The notes: generated from the sequence alone by a model not told the origin. Shown: positions 15,987 through 23,968, counted from the stretch's first letter. The stretch: DNA of 64,000 nt from Lacipirellula limnantheis (GCF_007746075.1 NZ_CP036339.1:4617786-4681785); one strand, 5' to 3'. A program made the numbers and translations.

Positions 15987-16147
15987 TAAACCAGCAGCGG
16001 CAAAGTCGACCACGCCAATACGACCGCCGCGATCATCTTTTCCTCCCTCGTCGTTGGACGCCGACCGGCACGAAACCGTTTCAGGACCAACAGGCCGACG
16101 AAGGCAGTAATGAGAGGCACACTGGACAGAATTAGTCGGGCGTCCAT
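15986..16147 (-). CDS. Small two-helix membrane protein
   Basis: 53 residues: helix 1 'LILSSVPLITAFVGLLVL', a basic loop (KRFRAGRRPTTREEK), helix 2 'MIAAVVLAWSTLPLLV'. Its stop codon shares bases with the ATG of the next gene (TAATG). Recognised from hydrophobicity and coupling only. Confidence 0.55.
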   Translation of the reverse strand: MDARLILSSVPLITAFVGLLVLKRFRAGRRPTTREEKMIAAVVLAWSTLPLLV

Positions 16148-16198
16148 GGTAGCCACTTTCGGAAATAGTCAGCCTAGTCCCCACATTCCCAGTCGGGG

Positions 16199-16417
16199 TC
16201 AGGGATTGCGTCTAGGCCACGCATCGACTCTGCTGCCGACGACATCGCGGGCCTGCTGCTCAGTGAGGCGGCCGTTAATGTATGCCTGTCGAATGGCTGA
16301 GATGTCTGCTTCACTCCGTGCGTGTTCCAACCAGACAAGGCACCCCAATAGAGAAGCAATCACGGTAGTGACGATAAACAGCCGTTTCAGATTGAATCGT
16401 GGCGATCGATCATCCAT
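16199..16417 (-). CDS. Small single-pass membrane protein, probable leaderless gene
   Basis: 72 residues: 'MDDRSPRFNLKRLFIVTTVI' leads into a membrane helix ending WLEHAR, then a soluble helix with 'NGRLTEQQARDVVG', resembling short SHOCT-like segments. The start at 16,417 follows TAGAAT (16,425-16,430) by 7 bases. Confidence 0.65.
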   Translation of the reverse strand: MDDRSPRFNLKRLFIVTTVIASLLGCLVWLEHARSEADISAIRQAYINGRLTEQQARDVVGSRVDAWPRRNP

Positions 16418-16545
16418 GCCCAGCATTCTAACCGCCGCCACGGTAGTTTCCTACAGAATCACCACCAACTCCAGCAACAACGCGACGACGCTCACGGCGA
16501 TTAACGCCGACGCTGCCAAGAGCAATTAGACAGCCGTAAAAGCAC

Positions 16546-16917
16546 ATGATTCGCTTATCTGTAAGGCAAATGCTACTCAATGTCTCGGTACTCGTCGCGA
16601 TGGCTGCCATTGTCGCGCCATGGGGAGGCCGTGGACTCGTTATGTTGGCTGGTGCGCTACTTGGCGGAGGCATCGCAGTAGCGTTCGCGCGATCGGCATT
16701 GAGGGTAGGGCAGGCAACAAGCTACTGCGCGACTATCGGAGGTGCGACGACAGGGCTCTTGGTCGCTTGGAGCCAATTTGAGTGGACGCACTGGGAGCAA
16801 GGGGCCGCTGTCATGACGGGGATATTGTTGGGTACGCTTATCTTCTGCCTTTCTTACACTTCGCTAAATGGCAACGACAAGCCCAAGCAACGCAGCGACG
16901 ACAGTCACGTCGATTAA
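16546..16917 (+). CDS. Small multi-pass membrane protein
   Basis: 123 residues: N-terminal 'MIRLSVRQMLLNVSVLVAM' in the style of the region's RFSLR-type proteins, then about four membrane helices rich in Gly and Ala, and a hydrophilic tail (NGNDKPKQRSDDSHVD). No family recognised. Confidence 0.6.
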   Translation: MIRLSVRQMLLNVSVLVAMAAIVAPWGGRGLVMLAGALLGGGIAVAFARSALRVGQATSYCATIGGATTGLLVAWSQFEWTHWEQGAAVMTGILLGTLIFCLSYTSLNGNDKPKQRSDDSHVD

Positions 16918-17070
16918 CGCCGATTGAATAGAGATCGATTAGCGGAAGCGGAGAACGCCGACGCCGGCGAGGGTGAGGATGAGGGCGGGGTGCCAGAGGG
17001 GGAGATAATGGGCCAAATACTTGCCAGAACGAACTACTTGAAATGAACTGGTCGAGAGTTAGGGGTAGCT

Positions 17071-17874
17071 CTACCTATATCGGTTTAATTCATGCAAATC
17101 CAGCTTATGTCTCCCGCCGATCCTGTAACGTTCCAACATCGCGTTTCTATCACTGCGACGCGCCCCGTCAACCGTTAGAAACGGCTCGATTGCGAGCATC
17201 GGTGTGTCGCTTGAAAGACACCATACCTCTCCGTCGGCGAACGCAACATGCACGCAATCTTGCAGAATTCCTGCGAACCAATCTCCAATCTTGCTTTCGC
17301 GGTTTACGGTAATATTATCAATCGAATAATCGCCGGGCTCCATCCAGTGGACGCGCGAACCGGCCGCTTCTACGAGCACTACTAGGTCACGCGCGGAACT
17401 GTCCAGCTCTGAAATTCGGAGTGGTGCTGACGTGTTGAGCGCGGACCCGTGTCCGCTGACAGCAAAAACAGTAGTACTGCGATCGTTCGTTGCTGCTGAT
17501 AATCGTGGTATGCAGTATGCGATACAAGCGCTACTAGCATTTAATGAATTAGCAGCCGCATCCCATGGGGCAGCGAATTTGCTGTCTGCTGGGTAGCTCG
17601 CTACGTTATGCCCCGTCCAATACCGCCAACTACTTAAAGCTTTGCCATCAGAGTCATTGACATTAGAGAAACGCCAGTTTGGCGACCGGTCTTCGGCTGC
17701 GAGAATTCCCAGTAACGCCAAATGAAGTCGGAGGGTTATTTCAGACGAAACCGACAGCCTCTGATTTTGCAGCGCCGCTTCCCGAATTCCGAAGGCAGCT
17801 ATAGCGATTAACGTTACCGATATGAAGCAAGCTCGCAGGGAGAACTTGCACTTCTTGCAAAATGCGGCCTTCAT
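17071..17874 (-). CDS. Membrane-anchored secreted-type protein, unknown
   Basis: 267 residues. The N-terminus 'CKKCKFSLRACFISVTLIAI' is a short basic segment plus one helix, then a large soluble domain with 'GKALSSWRYWTGHN' and 'AFADGEVWCLSSDTP'. The latter resembles the 'H/F-x-DG' end region of planctomycete DUF1559-type proteins, but the family is not secure. TAGGCT lies four bases before the ATG at 17,874. Confidence 0.6.
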   Translation of the reverse strand: MKAAFCKKCKFSLRACFISVTLIAIAAFGIREAALQNQRLSVSSEITLRLHLALLGILAAEDRSPNWRFSNVNDSDGKALSSWRYWTGHNVASYPADSKFAAPWDAAANSLNASSACIAYCIPRLSAATNDRSTTVFAVSGHGSALNTSAPLRISELDSSARDLVVLVEAAGSRVHWMEPGDYSIDNITVNRESKIGDWFAGILQDCVHVAFADGEVWCLSSDTPMLAIEPFLTVDGARRSDRNAMLERYRIGGRHKLDLHELNRYR

Positions 17875-18026
17875 TATCAGCCTAGCATGATCACATGCAC
17901 GTGTAACGCCACTCCCAACGACTTAGAAACTCACCGCAGCCCACTGGCCAACCTTTGAGAGGACCTCTCACTCCGGATCCGTCGCTAACGTCTGTCATCA
18001 TTAACTCGTCATCAACCCCCTACGCC

Positions 18027-18055
18027 CTAGCCCCCAGCCTCCCGGCCTGGGTCAG
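18027..18055. repeat. Convergent-end repeat, copy 2
   Basis: CTAGCCCCCAGCCTCCCGG copy; its TCA (18,052-18,054) is the reverse complement of the TGA stop of the minus-strand gene that ends here. Confidence 0.6.
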
Positions 18056-18156
18056 GACGCCAAATACGGCAGAAGCATCCCGAGTGAGTCCAGTGCCACC
18101 CACAGCACCAAGATCAGGACGAACCATTCGTTTGGGGTACGCTCTCGTCGTCTCAT
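18052..18156 (-). CDS. Very small single-pass membrane protein, leaderless
   Basis: 34 residues: 'MRRRERTPNEW' then one helix (FVLILVLWVALDSLGMLL). TAAAAT (18,164-18,169) lies 7 bases before the ATG. The stop is inside the convergent-end repeat. Promoter, start and stop all fit the region's pattern, which is the main support for so short a gene. Confidence 0.55.
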   Translation of the reverse strand: MRRRERTPNEWFVLILVLWVALDSLGMLLPYLAS

Positions 18157-18219
18157 ATCCCGCATTTTACCCGCCGGCGATGGAATGCAATCCGGCGAGG
18201 TAGTGGATAGACTACGGGC
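18157..18219. promoter_or_regulatory. Divergent leaderless promoter pair
   Basis: Minus strand: TTGCAT-like box, TAAAAT, 7 bases, ATG 18,156. Plus strand: TAGACT (18,208-18,213), 6 bases, ATG 18,220. Confidence 0.6.
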
Positions 18220-18422
18220 ATGCCCACCAGCCTGAAGATATTCTTCACGGTCGCCGCAATTGCTGTGCGGGGCTAGCTCTGCTGGCCTCAGACTCTCATC
18301 GCCCGGGGACTTGGCAAACCCGCGCTCTGCATCGCGCTCGGTTTCTCTCAAATCCAGACGGGACTTTCCGCCCTTGGTACAGGTCGGCAATCGCGGCCTG
18401 GGGCGCAATCTTCATCGGGTGA
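18220..18422 (+). pseudogene. Frameshifted small membrane protein
   Basis: The frame MPTSLKIFFTVAAIAV stops after 18 codons at TAG, but shifting two bases gives a continuous 'GLALLASDSHRPGTWQTRAL...WYRSAIAAWGAIFIG' with a second membrane helix to a TGA at 18,420. A single one-base deletion (or two-base insertion) near 18,268 explains the break. Confidence 0.5.
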
Positions 18423-18512
18423 TTTGGTGGTTTGCTTAGCGGCCACGTTAATCTGCGCACCGCCAGCTGGCAGTGGTTGAGGCCACCATGCGCAGAGCGA
18501 AAAGAAGCAGCC

Positions 18513-18541
18513 CTAGCCCCCAGCCTCCCGGCCGGGGTCAG
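18513..18541. repeat. Convergent-end repeat, copy 3
   Basis: Same repeat, preceded by AGCAGC; it lies six bases beyond the TAG stop of the minus-strand gene at 18,547. Confidence 0.6.
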
Positions 18542-18546
18542 GCGAG

Positions 18547-18723
18547 CTAACGACGGAAGCCCCTGACCATCAGAGCGAGCGTAGTCAGCACGATGGCGAG
18601 CAAAAGCGTTATCAGCGCCCAGGGAACGATGGCCATAGGCTCGTCGGGGCTAAGGGCCCAAAAACCAAACGTCATGGCCACGACCGCCACCGCGCCAAGC
18701 ATTGCTGACAGCCTGAATCTCAT
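18547..18723 (-). CDS. Small two-helix membrane protein, leaderless
   Basis: 58 residues: 'MRFRLSAMLGAVAVVAMTFG' plus a second helix (VPWALITLLLAIVLTTLALM) and a basic end. TACAAT (18,731-18,736) lies 7 bases before ATG 18,723, with TTGCAT 15 bases further up. Function unknown. Confidence 0.65.
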   Translation of the reverse strand: MRFRLSAMLGAVAVVAMTFGFWALSPDEPMAIVPWALITLLLAIVLTTLALMVRGFRR

Positions 18724-18786
18724 GCCCCGCATTGTAACCGCCGCCGCGGGAATGCAATCCGATGTCGACCGCAGTAACATGACGCC
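18724..18786. promoter_or_regulatory. Divergent leaderless promoter pair
   Basis: Minus: TTGCAT, 15 bases, TACAAT, 7 bases, ATG. Plus: TAACAT (18,775-18,780), 6 bases, ATG 18,787. The minus arm is near-identical to those at 13,324 and 13,960. Confidence 0.65.
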
Positions 18787-18984
18787 ATGAGCCGCAGCAT
18801 GCGAATCCTGAGGGATTGGCCGGAGGGCCTTAAGAAGCTCTCCATAGAGGAGCTACGCGCCCAGCGACAAGAATGGAATCGACGCCTGGGCCTTCCTCAC
18901 CATCCCGCGAACCGTAAGCGGTATCAGGCGCGGGTGCGGGATATCGACGCCGAGATTGATTCTCGCAGCGCCGATTCTGAGTAG
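18787..18984 (+). CDS. Small basic helical protein, leaderless
   Basis: 65 residues, predicted all-helical and rich in Arg ('KKLSIEELRAQRQEWNRRLG', 'RKRYQARVRDIDAEI'). No membrane segment. It could be a small nucleic-acid-binding or regulatory protein, but this is only a composition argument. Confidence 0.6.
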   Translation: MSRSMRILRDWPEGLKKLSIEELRAQRQEWNRRLGLPHHPANRKRYQARVRDIDAEIDSRSADSE

Positions 18985-19094
18985 CACGCGCCCCCCGACG
19001 GGGGCCCACGCACTTATTGCCCTCCATCGAGTCCGGCTCGCCGTTTTCCGCTGCGTCAGATGCTCCCGGAAGGGGCCGATCGACTCATCAACTC

Positions 19095-19746
19095 ACGCCT
19101 CCTGCAGGCCCCCAGGCGGCCCGCTCTCGCGAGGAAACGGGGCAGCTCGACCTCGCAGACGCCCCTCAACAAACTATTCCTTAAATCGCCGCCTCGGGGC
19201 TTGTGGGCGTGTGGGGTGAAGTGGTCGCCGGGCAGCTTGGCCAGTGCCAACATCAGCGCTCACGCGAGAGACGATTCGCGGAGCCGCCTGCCATGCTAGT
19301 TTCAGGACGCGGCCGAGTTGCGCGCAAGCGCGTTTGAAAACGGTGGAGCGCGAGAGCGACACTGGTGACAATTATCACGACGAAGTTTTGCCGGACATCA
19401 TGTCCGGCCAATGTCATTCCGCGTGCTCGCGTTATGAGGTGCGCCTTCGCGGTCTCTACTGCGAACGATGTCGCCAAAGCAGGCGGGCGAGAATGCGGGA
19501 TACGGCTGATGAGACATGACAGCAGAATCTCTCTCGTTGGGTGGATGGCGGGATCGGCGCGATTTCATCTGCGCAACAAAAAAACGGCGGCATCTCGCGG
19601 CCCTTGGAAGGATCGAAGATGCCGCCGCTTGTTTTGGCGGGGCCACGTCGCGCGAGCCGCGACGATCTATTCACATAGGTTGTCAGTGGTGACGTCTAAC
19701 GAGGATCAGTCGCCCGTCAAGCGTTGCCGCCGGCGGTAAGAAGGCC
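19095..19746. repeat. Repeat module D
   Basis: Copy without SDR codons: the GGCCCCCAGGCGGCC and CTCTCGCGAGGAAAC blocks (19,095-19,200), the palindromic motif (19,366-19,408), an intervening piece carrying a terminator-like hairpin, and the array-end segment CCCGTCAAGCGTTGCC...CGGTAAGAAGGCC up to the attC 5 core. There is no convincing gene in these 650 bases. Confidence 0.65.
19578..19640. terminator. Bidirectional terminator-like hairpin
   Basis: An A-run, then CGGCGGCATCT, a 21-base loop, AGATGCCGCCG and GCTTGTTTT. The stem is perfect over 11 bases with A-rich and T-rich flanks, so it could terminate in either direction. Confidence 0.6.
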
Positions 19747-19836
19747 GTTTGAACGGCTGCCTTCAGCAGATCGCAGGCAATCGATTCTCAATACCGCAAG
19801 ACGTGATCGCGATTCTGCTGGAAGGCTTTGTTCGCT
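19747..19836 (-). other. Integron attC site 5
   Basis: Minus strand: R'' CAGCGAAC (19,830-19,837 region), inner pair GCCTTCCAGCAGAATCGC with GCGATCTGCTGAAGGC (extrahelical A), R' GTTCAAAC (19,747-19,754). About 90 bases, directly after the stop of the cassette gene. Confidence 0.8.
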
Positions 19837-19850
19837 GTCTTCTTTTCTCG

Positions 19851-20345
19851 TCAGAAGCACGCGATCATTCCAACGACCATTGCGAGGATCGAACCCACCA
19901 CAATCAGCAGACCGATGCTCGTCGGAATTCTATCCCACCACGGATGAATGGGCCGACAGTGAATGGCCTGATCATAGGGCGGCAATTCCACTTCAAGTAC
20001 CAGCGGCTCGTTCCTGCGCCAGTCGCCTTCATCCCGAAAGGGCCAAGGCGTTCCAGACGCTGACGAGATATCCAGATCGGTTGAAAGGAAGGCAATGATC
20101 CGCCGCATGGTTTCCCACCCTTCCGCAGCGACGGAGACTGGATGATTTCTGGTGTCACAGTGGCAGCCCCACAGCGCCTTCACGATCTTCTGGACGGCCG
20201 GATCAGGGGAAGCAACAGAGGCCGAGTACAGGTCCTCGAATTCAAATGCGCGGACCTCGCCCTTCATGTAGGCGACTATAGCGTCCCGGACCGCAGACCG
20301 AGACTGGCGGTCAAGCGGGGTCACTTTATCTGGTTCGTTGCTCAA
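19851..20345 (-). CDS. Tail-anchored cassette protein, unknown
   Basis: 164 residues: soluble N-terminal domain ('AVRDAIVAYMKGEVRAFEF', 'AEGWETMRRIIAFLSTDLD') and a single C-terminal membrane helix (IGLLIVVGSILAMVVGMIACF, shown whole) ending the protein, so a tail-anchored topology. It lies in an integron cassette: the 5' core GTTCGCTG at 20,470-20,477 is the exact complement of R'' CAGCGAAC in attC 5. The start codon lies about 125 bases inside the core, leaving room for a promoter. Confidence 0.7.
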   Translation of the reverse strand: MSNEPDKVTPLDRQSRSAVRDAIVAYMKGEVRAFEFEDLYSASVASPDPAVQKIVKALWGCHCDTRNHPVSVAAEGWETMRRIIAFLSTDLDISSASGTPWPFRDEGDWRRNEPLVLEVELPPYDQAIHCRPIHPWWDRIPTSIGLLIVVGSILAMVVGMIACF

Positions 20346-20470
20346 ACGATGGCCGTATCTTCTGCTAGAGCTACGCGACTACCCGCACGGCACCACAACG
20401 AGACGGCACGCACTCAATAGCAACGCACGGTATCGGCAGGGCCCGCACGCGTTGCATTGCCTTCCGTCAG

Positions 20471-20569
20471 CGAACGTAGTGCCGATCACCGGCCGGGCCG
20501 GCACCGCGCGGCGCGCGACCGACAGAAATTATACCGCCAGCCCGGTCCGGTGCATTGGCGGGTTATGTC
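20471..20569 (-). other. Integron attC site 6
   Basis: Minus strand: R'' ACATAAC (20,562-20,568), inner pair GCACCGGACCGGGC with GCCGGCCCGGCCGGTG, R' ACGTTCG (20,471-20,477). It marks the 3' end of a further cassette to its right. Confidence 0.7.
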
Positions 20570-20896
20570 GCACTTCCGAAGATAACGCGGACGGCGTGAA
20601 TTGCCTGCACAAGCGACCGTCGTGTTTCGCCGGCAACCGTAACGAGAAGCCAAGAATCGCTCGAACACCTTCGCCGTGCGACCATACCACTCTAGGCCAC
20701 TCGACCCCGCGGCCAACTGCTCCTCTTCAAGCTCCGCGATCTCGTTTGCGTCGGCTTCGGCCAGCGTGAGAGGGGTTGGAGCTGCTTTCCTTGAATCCGA
20801 CTGGGAGGTATGGGGTGATTGGGGCAAACCAGGCACCGGCGCTGACATTGGTAATACTTTCCTAGGAGCCGCTGGGGGTATATTTGGGATACTCAC
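20570..20896 (-). CDS. Possible cassette protein upstream of attC 6
   Basis: Open frame with a Pro-rich start and a helical centre ('LAEADANEIAELEEEQLAAG', 'YGRTAKVFERFLASRYG') that looks protein-like. The frame does not stop before attC 6 but runs through it to 20,486, so the 3' end may be frameshifted. A plus-strand frame overlaps (20,676-20,957) and is less convincing. Confidence 0.35.
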
Positions 20897-20972
20897 GCCA
20901 ACGCTGGGTCCATGTCCTGAAAATTTCTGCGACGAGTGGTGTGGAACTCACGACTAACCGCATATAAACATC

Positions 20973-21257
20973 GTGAAACGCATTGCCCCTCTACTTGGTC
21001 TGCTGCTAGGACTTCTAATTGCAATCTATGGATTTGCAGCCGCAGAGGTTATGCCGCTCGCTGAGTCTGAGAAGATAGTACGAATTTTTGAAACAACAAA
21101 GCGAGACGACGTTCATAGAGAGATTCAACTCGAACTCCTTCGAGTTTCTCGAAAAATCGGTTGGGGCTTCGTAGCTCTTGGCGCATTGATTATCACAATC
21201 AATGGCTTAGCACTAAAGGCGTACTTCCAGATCGAATCGAGGCGCGAGAATCCGTAG
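20973..21257 (+). CDS. Small two-pass membrane protein, GTG start
   Basis: 94 residues: helix 1 'IAPLLGLLLGLLIAIYGFAAA', a charged segment 'SEKIVRIFETTKRDDVHREI', helix 2 'WGFVALGALIITINGLAL', short tail. The start is GTG at 20,973, four bases after TATAAA, again suggesting a leaderless message. Family unknown. Confidence 0.6.
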   Translation: MKRIAPLLGLLLGLLIAIYGFAAAEVMPLAESEKIVRIFETTKRDDVHREIQLELLRVSRKIGWGFVALGALIITINGLALKAYFQIESRRENP

Positions 21258-21318
21258 TCGACAACGAATCGTGCAAGCCGACCGCATCAGAAACAACTAT
21301 AGCGGGGAATCTAATTAT

Positions 21319-21801
21319 TCACCCTCGTAAGCCACCGGCTTCCGATCGCATTGCCAGCACGTCGACGACCTCGTCAAGCGTTAAGTCAGCAATTTTTTGC
21401 CACTCCTTTCCAGTCAAGACTATGCCGAGAGCTTTCTCGATGCGGAACTGCGCGTCCCACTCGCAGCCATTCCCTGTTCGCGACTTAATCATCACTCCAA
21501 ACGAATCCTGTGGAATGAAATGAGAGTGAGGCCAGCAGCAGGCCTTAACACAGCTATCGATTAGGGCCCGCGAGATCCGTTTACGTAGTTTGTCGCTCCA
21601 ATACTCGGGCGATTGTTCAATTCTCGCTTCGAATTGAAGAAAAAGCTTGTCGGCGATTGGGTCCAGGCGAGCTCGCTCTAATACGCCCGCAGCAATCCAC
21701 CCGAAGATTGGAATACATCGAAGAATTAGCTCCAGCCTCGAGGGCTCTGGCCAATAAAGGGGAAACCTCAGTGGTTGAATTGGCGATGGATTGTTCATCA
21801 T
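21319..21801 (-). CDS. Unknown protein, third gene of a small operon
   Basis: 160 residues. N-terminal hydrophobic stretch ('LILRCIPIFGWIAAGVLE'), a helical soluble part, 'RTGNGCEWDAQFRIEKALGI' and the C-terminal 'EWQKIADLTLDEVVDVLAM', reminiscent of acyl-carrier-type helical domains but without the Ser motif. Start MM at 21,801/21,798. It follows two overlapping short genes on the same strand. Confidence 0.6.
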   Translation of the reverse strand: MMNNPSPIQPLRFPLYWPEPSRLELILRCIPIFGWIAAGVLERARLDPIADKLFLQFEARIEQSPEYWSDKLRKRISRALIDSCVKACCWPHSHFIPQDSFGVMIKSRTGNGCEWDAQFRIEKALGIVLTGKEWQKIADLTLDEVVDVLAMRSEAGGLRG

Positions 21802-21815
21802 CGAAATCCCGTCGG

Positions 21816-21914
21816 TCACAACCGTACCACCACCCCCAGCAGCCCAGCCACAATCGTTGTGACGACAAACGCGGACCGAAGCGTGACTTGCCTCCTTAAT
21901 CGAATGACGTCCAT
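21816..21914 (-). CDS. Very small membrane protein
   Basis: 32 residues: basic 'MDVIRLRRQVTLRSAF' and one helix (VVTTIVAGLLGVVV). It overlaps the end of the preceding short gene by 19 bases (ATG inside GGGATGGACG) and precedes the gene at 21,801, so the three are probably translated in series. Confidence 0.45.
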   Translation of the reverse strand: MDVIRLRRQVTLRSAFVVTTIVAGLLGVVVRL

Positions 21915-21988
21915 CCCCAAAACGCCAAGCACCCAACGCTCGCCGCGAAGCAAAAGGACGCCAGGGCGTAGCGGACATACTTGGCCAT
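21896..21988 (-). CDS. RYALA-type short membrane peptide, leaderless
   Basis: 30 residues (MAKYVRYALASFCFAASVGC plus ten more). TATACT (21,995-22,000) lies 6 bases before the ATG. It belongs to a family of short N-terminal segments repeated at least five times in the island, each followed by unrelated coding sequence. It may be the stump of a longer membrane protein or a small protein in its own right. Confidence 0.5.
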   Translation of the reverse strand: MAKYVRYALASFCFAASVGCLAFWGWTSFD

Positions 21989-22016
21989 TGCGGCAGTATA
22001 GCAAAACCCGAATGGG

Positions 22017-22172
22017 TCACGCTGGACAGGCTAAATCGCTACCGGCGTAGCCAGCAACGCGGCGACGACGGCGGAAGAGGAACGCGTCCCAATCCAATCG
22101 GCGTCTGCTGCAAACTCTAAGGCCTAAATATCCTATGCTTGCTAGAAGCGTCCCATTGGGTTCGGGGGTCAT
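22017..22172 (-). pseudogene. PEP-CTERM C-terminus remnant
   Basis: The frame reads 'TPEPNGTLLASIGYLGLRV' and then CSRRR, i.e. the PEP box, hydrophobic helix and Arg cluster that end exosortase substrates. No upstream protein is attached; the preceding DNA is repeat E2. It looks like the cut-off 3' end of a secreted-protein gene. Confidence 0.4.
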
Positions 22173-22207
22173 TACGATCCGCGCCTCAAATACGCCTCTT
22201 GGCCGAG

Positions 22208-22405
22208 GTGAGATCGATCGCCAACGCTTAGCTTGAACGTCATTGCTGACAGTTATCACGAGATAGTTGCCGGACATGATGTCCGGCGGCGATCGTCTAG
22301 CTCCACCTGGCAGATTGCCGGGCGACCGACGGCGTTCCGAGCACAGTGGGATTCGCGTCAGAAATGGATGACGCCGACCCCCTCTCCTCCCTGCGGGCGG
22401 CGAAG
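22208..22405 (+). repeat. Repeat E2 with palindrome
   Basis: Close copy of 7,012-7,205 in the same orientation, with the palindromic motif at 22,247-22,287 (centre base G rather than C). It stands in inverted orientation to the copy at 28,602-28,690. Confidence 0.8.
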
Positions 22406-22416
22406 GCGGTGTAAGG

Positions 22417-22824
22417 CTAATTGTTGGGACGCTCTATTGCTATCGCATTATAAGCTTCCGCAAACTTCGTGGCCGCAGCCTGCCAGGCAACGTCGATAAC
22501 TGCATCTGACGTACCCGGCAGTTCCCAATCGCGCTTCGCATCGAACTGAGCGTCCGCAGGCGCACCAGGAAGGACTATGGCGTCCTCGGCGACGGCGATA
22601 AAACCAGAACGATCATGGACTGCCTGACGCTCGGCGTCCGCACTATGCAAGTAAGCCGCCGCCTCCTGATATCGGTGGTCGCCAATGAGGCGAGTGACAT
22701 CGATTCGAAATGTCGAAGGGGCGTAGGGCGGAATCGATTGCGCGGCCGGCGGCGAATTGTTTGGCTCGCTGCATCCCGCTAGCAAAACTGCGGCAACCAC
22801 AAGAATGAACGTCGCCCAGTTCAT
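22417..22824 (-). CDS. Lipoprotein, unknown function
   Basis: 135 residues. Signal peptide with lipobox: 'MNWATFILVVAAVLLAGCSE' (LAGC, Cys modified). Mature part begins Pro-rich and has helical 'DHRYQEAAAYLHSADAERQA'. ATG 22,824 starts the signal peptide; a longer frame from 22,845 would not. It lies 33 bases after the gene at 22,858 on the same strand and is probably co-transcribed with it. Confidence 0.7.
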   Translation of the reverse strand: MNWATFILVVAAVLLAGCSEPNNSPPAAQSIPPYAPSTFRIDVTRLIGDHRYQEAAAYLHSADAERQAVHDRSGFIAVAEDAIVLPGAPADAQFDAKRDWELPGTSDAVIDVAWQAAATKFAEAYNAIAIERPNN

Positions 22825-22857
22825 ATCGTCATCCTGATGGCTCACTCAACGACCCGT

Positions 22858-23517
22858 TCAGGTGTCGGTCCTCACGTCAGGAAACCACTCGGTATGCTGC
22901 GCGCCGGACCGGCTTAGGTAGGTAACCCGCCGACCCTTGAGAAAAGCGAAATAACCAAACACCCCGGCTTCAACGACTCTTCGAGAGAAACTCTCATGCG
23001 ATTGATCCTTCGTCTGGCTATCCAGCATAGCAGCGGTTAGCAGCTCGACATCGAAGCCATCAGCAATCGGGGGCATGTCGTTATATGAAACCGGACAGCT
23101 GACGGCGTCTCCGCCTGCGTAGTACGTGGTTTTCATAGAACAATAGTCAACGAAATAGCAATCCACTCCGGCTGCGTTCAGCATCGCCAAGATTTCTGGA
23201 AAGGACATCGAGGCACTGTGGGTCGCTTCCGCCGCACGAAGGATAGCAACATTGCGCCGCTGCTTTTCGCCAGCTCCGTCGCGAGTCGCCGAGGCCGCAT
23301 CCAGTCTATCGATCTCATCGGCAATGATTCCGAGCGTGGCCCCCGCGCAGTCGAAACAGATCAGGTCGCCCATCGGGCCTTGAGCTAGCGGCCCCGATTC
23401 ACGGTGCGGCCTGCAGCAGAAGGAACACTTACCTTTTGGCGGCCCGAGTTGAGCGCTTTTGCGCAATGCGTTCTCCAGGAACTGGATCAATCGCCGTGTC
23501 CGCTTTGGAATACTCAT
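22858..23517 (-). CDS. ClpX-type zinc finger fused to DUF1398 domain
   Basis: 219 residues. Residues 31-57 form a C4 zinc finger of the ClpX N-terminal type (Cys31-x2-Cys34, Cys54-x2-Cys57; 'CSFC' and 'CFDC'). Residues about 100-215 resemble DUF1398 / YbcV, a family of unknown role known from phage and enterobacteria ('FPEILAMLNAAGVDCYFVDY', 'VEAGVFGYFAFLKGRRVTYL'). The combination suggests a substrate- or ClpP-related adaptor; this is inference. ATG 23,517 follows TAAAGT (23,524-23,529) by 6 bases. Confidence 0.75.
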   Translation of the reverse strand: MSIPKRTRRLIQFLENALRKSAQLGPPKGKCSFCCRPHRESGPLAQGPMGDLICFDCAGATLGIIADEIDRLDAASATRDGAGEKQRRNVAILRAAEATHSASMSFPEILAMLNAAGVDCYFVDYCSMKTTYYAGGDAVSCPVSYNDMPPIADGFDVELLTAAMLDSQTKDQSHESFSRRVVEAGVFGYFAFLKGRRVTYLSRSGAQHTEWFPDVRTDT

Positions 23518-23605
23518 GGCCCCACTTTACCCGCTGGCGACGGCTCGGGCGAATCCAAGGGACCAAGTCTCTCAGAGCAGCGGCAATGGCGAGGGATTGG
23601 AGCAT
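23429..23605 (-). pseudogene. Truncated copy of the MLQS small membrane protein
   Basis: Starts 7 bases after TAGAGT (23,613-23,618). The first 17 residues (MLQSLAIAAALRDLVPW) match the intact gene at 7,378. Then the frame runs into the promoter and coding region of the gene at 23,517 in another register. It is a gene start cut off by the next unit. Confidence 0.55.
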
Positions 23606-23670
23606 GCCCGCCACTCTACCGCCCCCGGGCTCGCCGCCCGCAAACTTGGCTTCCTACGGCTGGAACGAAA

Positions 23671-23913
23671 CTATGGAATCGACGGCTCTGCTTCAATAAT
23701 CGAAAACAGCTGCAGGAACATCACGATTTCGCCGACGATCATGACCACTTCGCCAACGGCAATGATCTTCAAGCCGGTTGGCGAAACAAGCCTTGGAAGT
23801 CTCCAGATTGGCGCATAGCTCAATACGCGAACGCCAGGAAGACGAAACAATGCCCAGCCTAGAATTCCAGAAGCAGCGCCGGCTATGGCGATCACTGAGC
23901 CAAGGTAGACCAT
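23671..23913 (-). CDS. Small two-helix membrane protein, leaderless
   Basis: 80 residues: helix 1 'VYLGSVIAIAGAASGILGWAL', a basic loop with two 'R(L)P' turns, helix 2 'IIAVGEVVMIVGEIVMFLQL'. TATAGT (23,920-23,925) lies 6 bases before the ATG. Unknown function. Confidence 0.65.
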   Translation of the reverse strand: MVYLGSVIAIAGAASGILGWALFRLPGVRVLSYAPIWRLPRLVSPTGLKIIAVGEVVMIVGEIVMFLQLFSIIEAEPSIP

Positions 23914-23968
23914 GCCCCCACTATAACCGCCGGCGACGGGCGGGGCGAAAGCGAGGTGAGCGGCTCGG

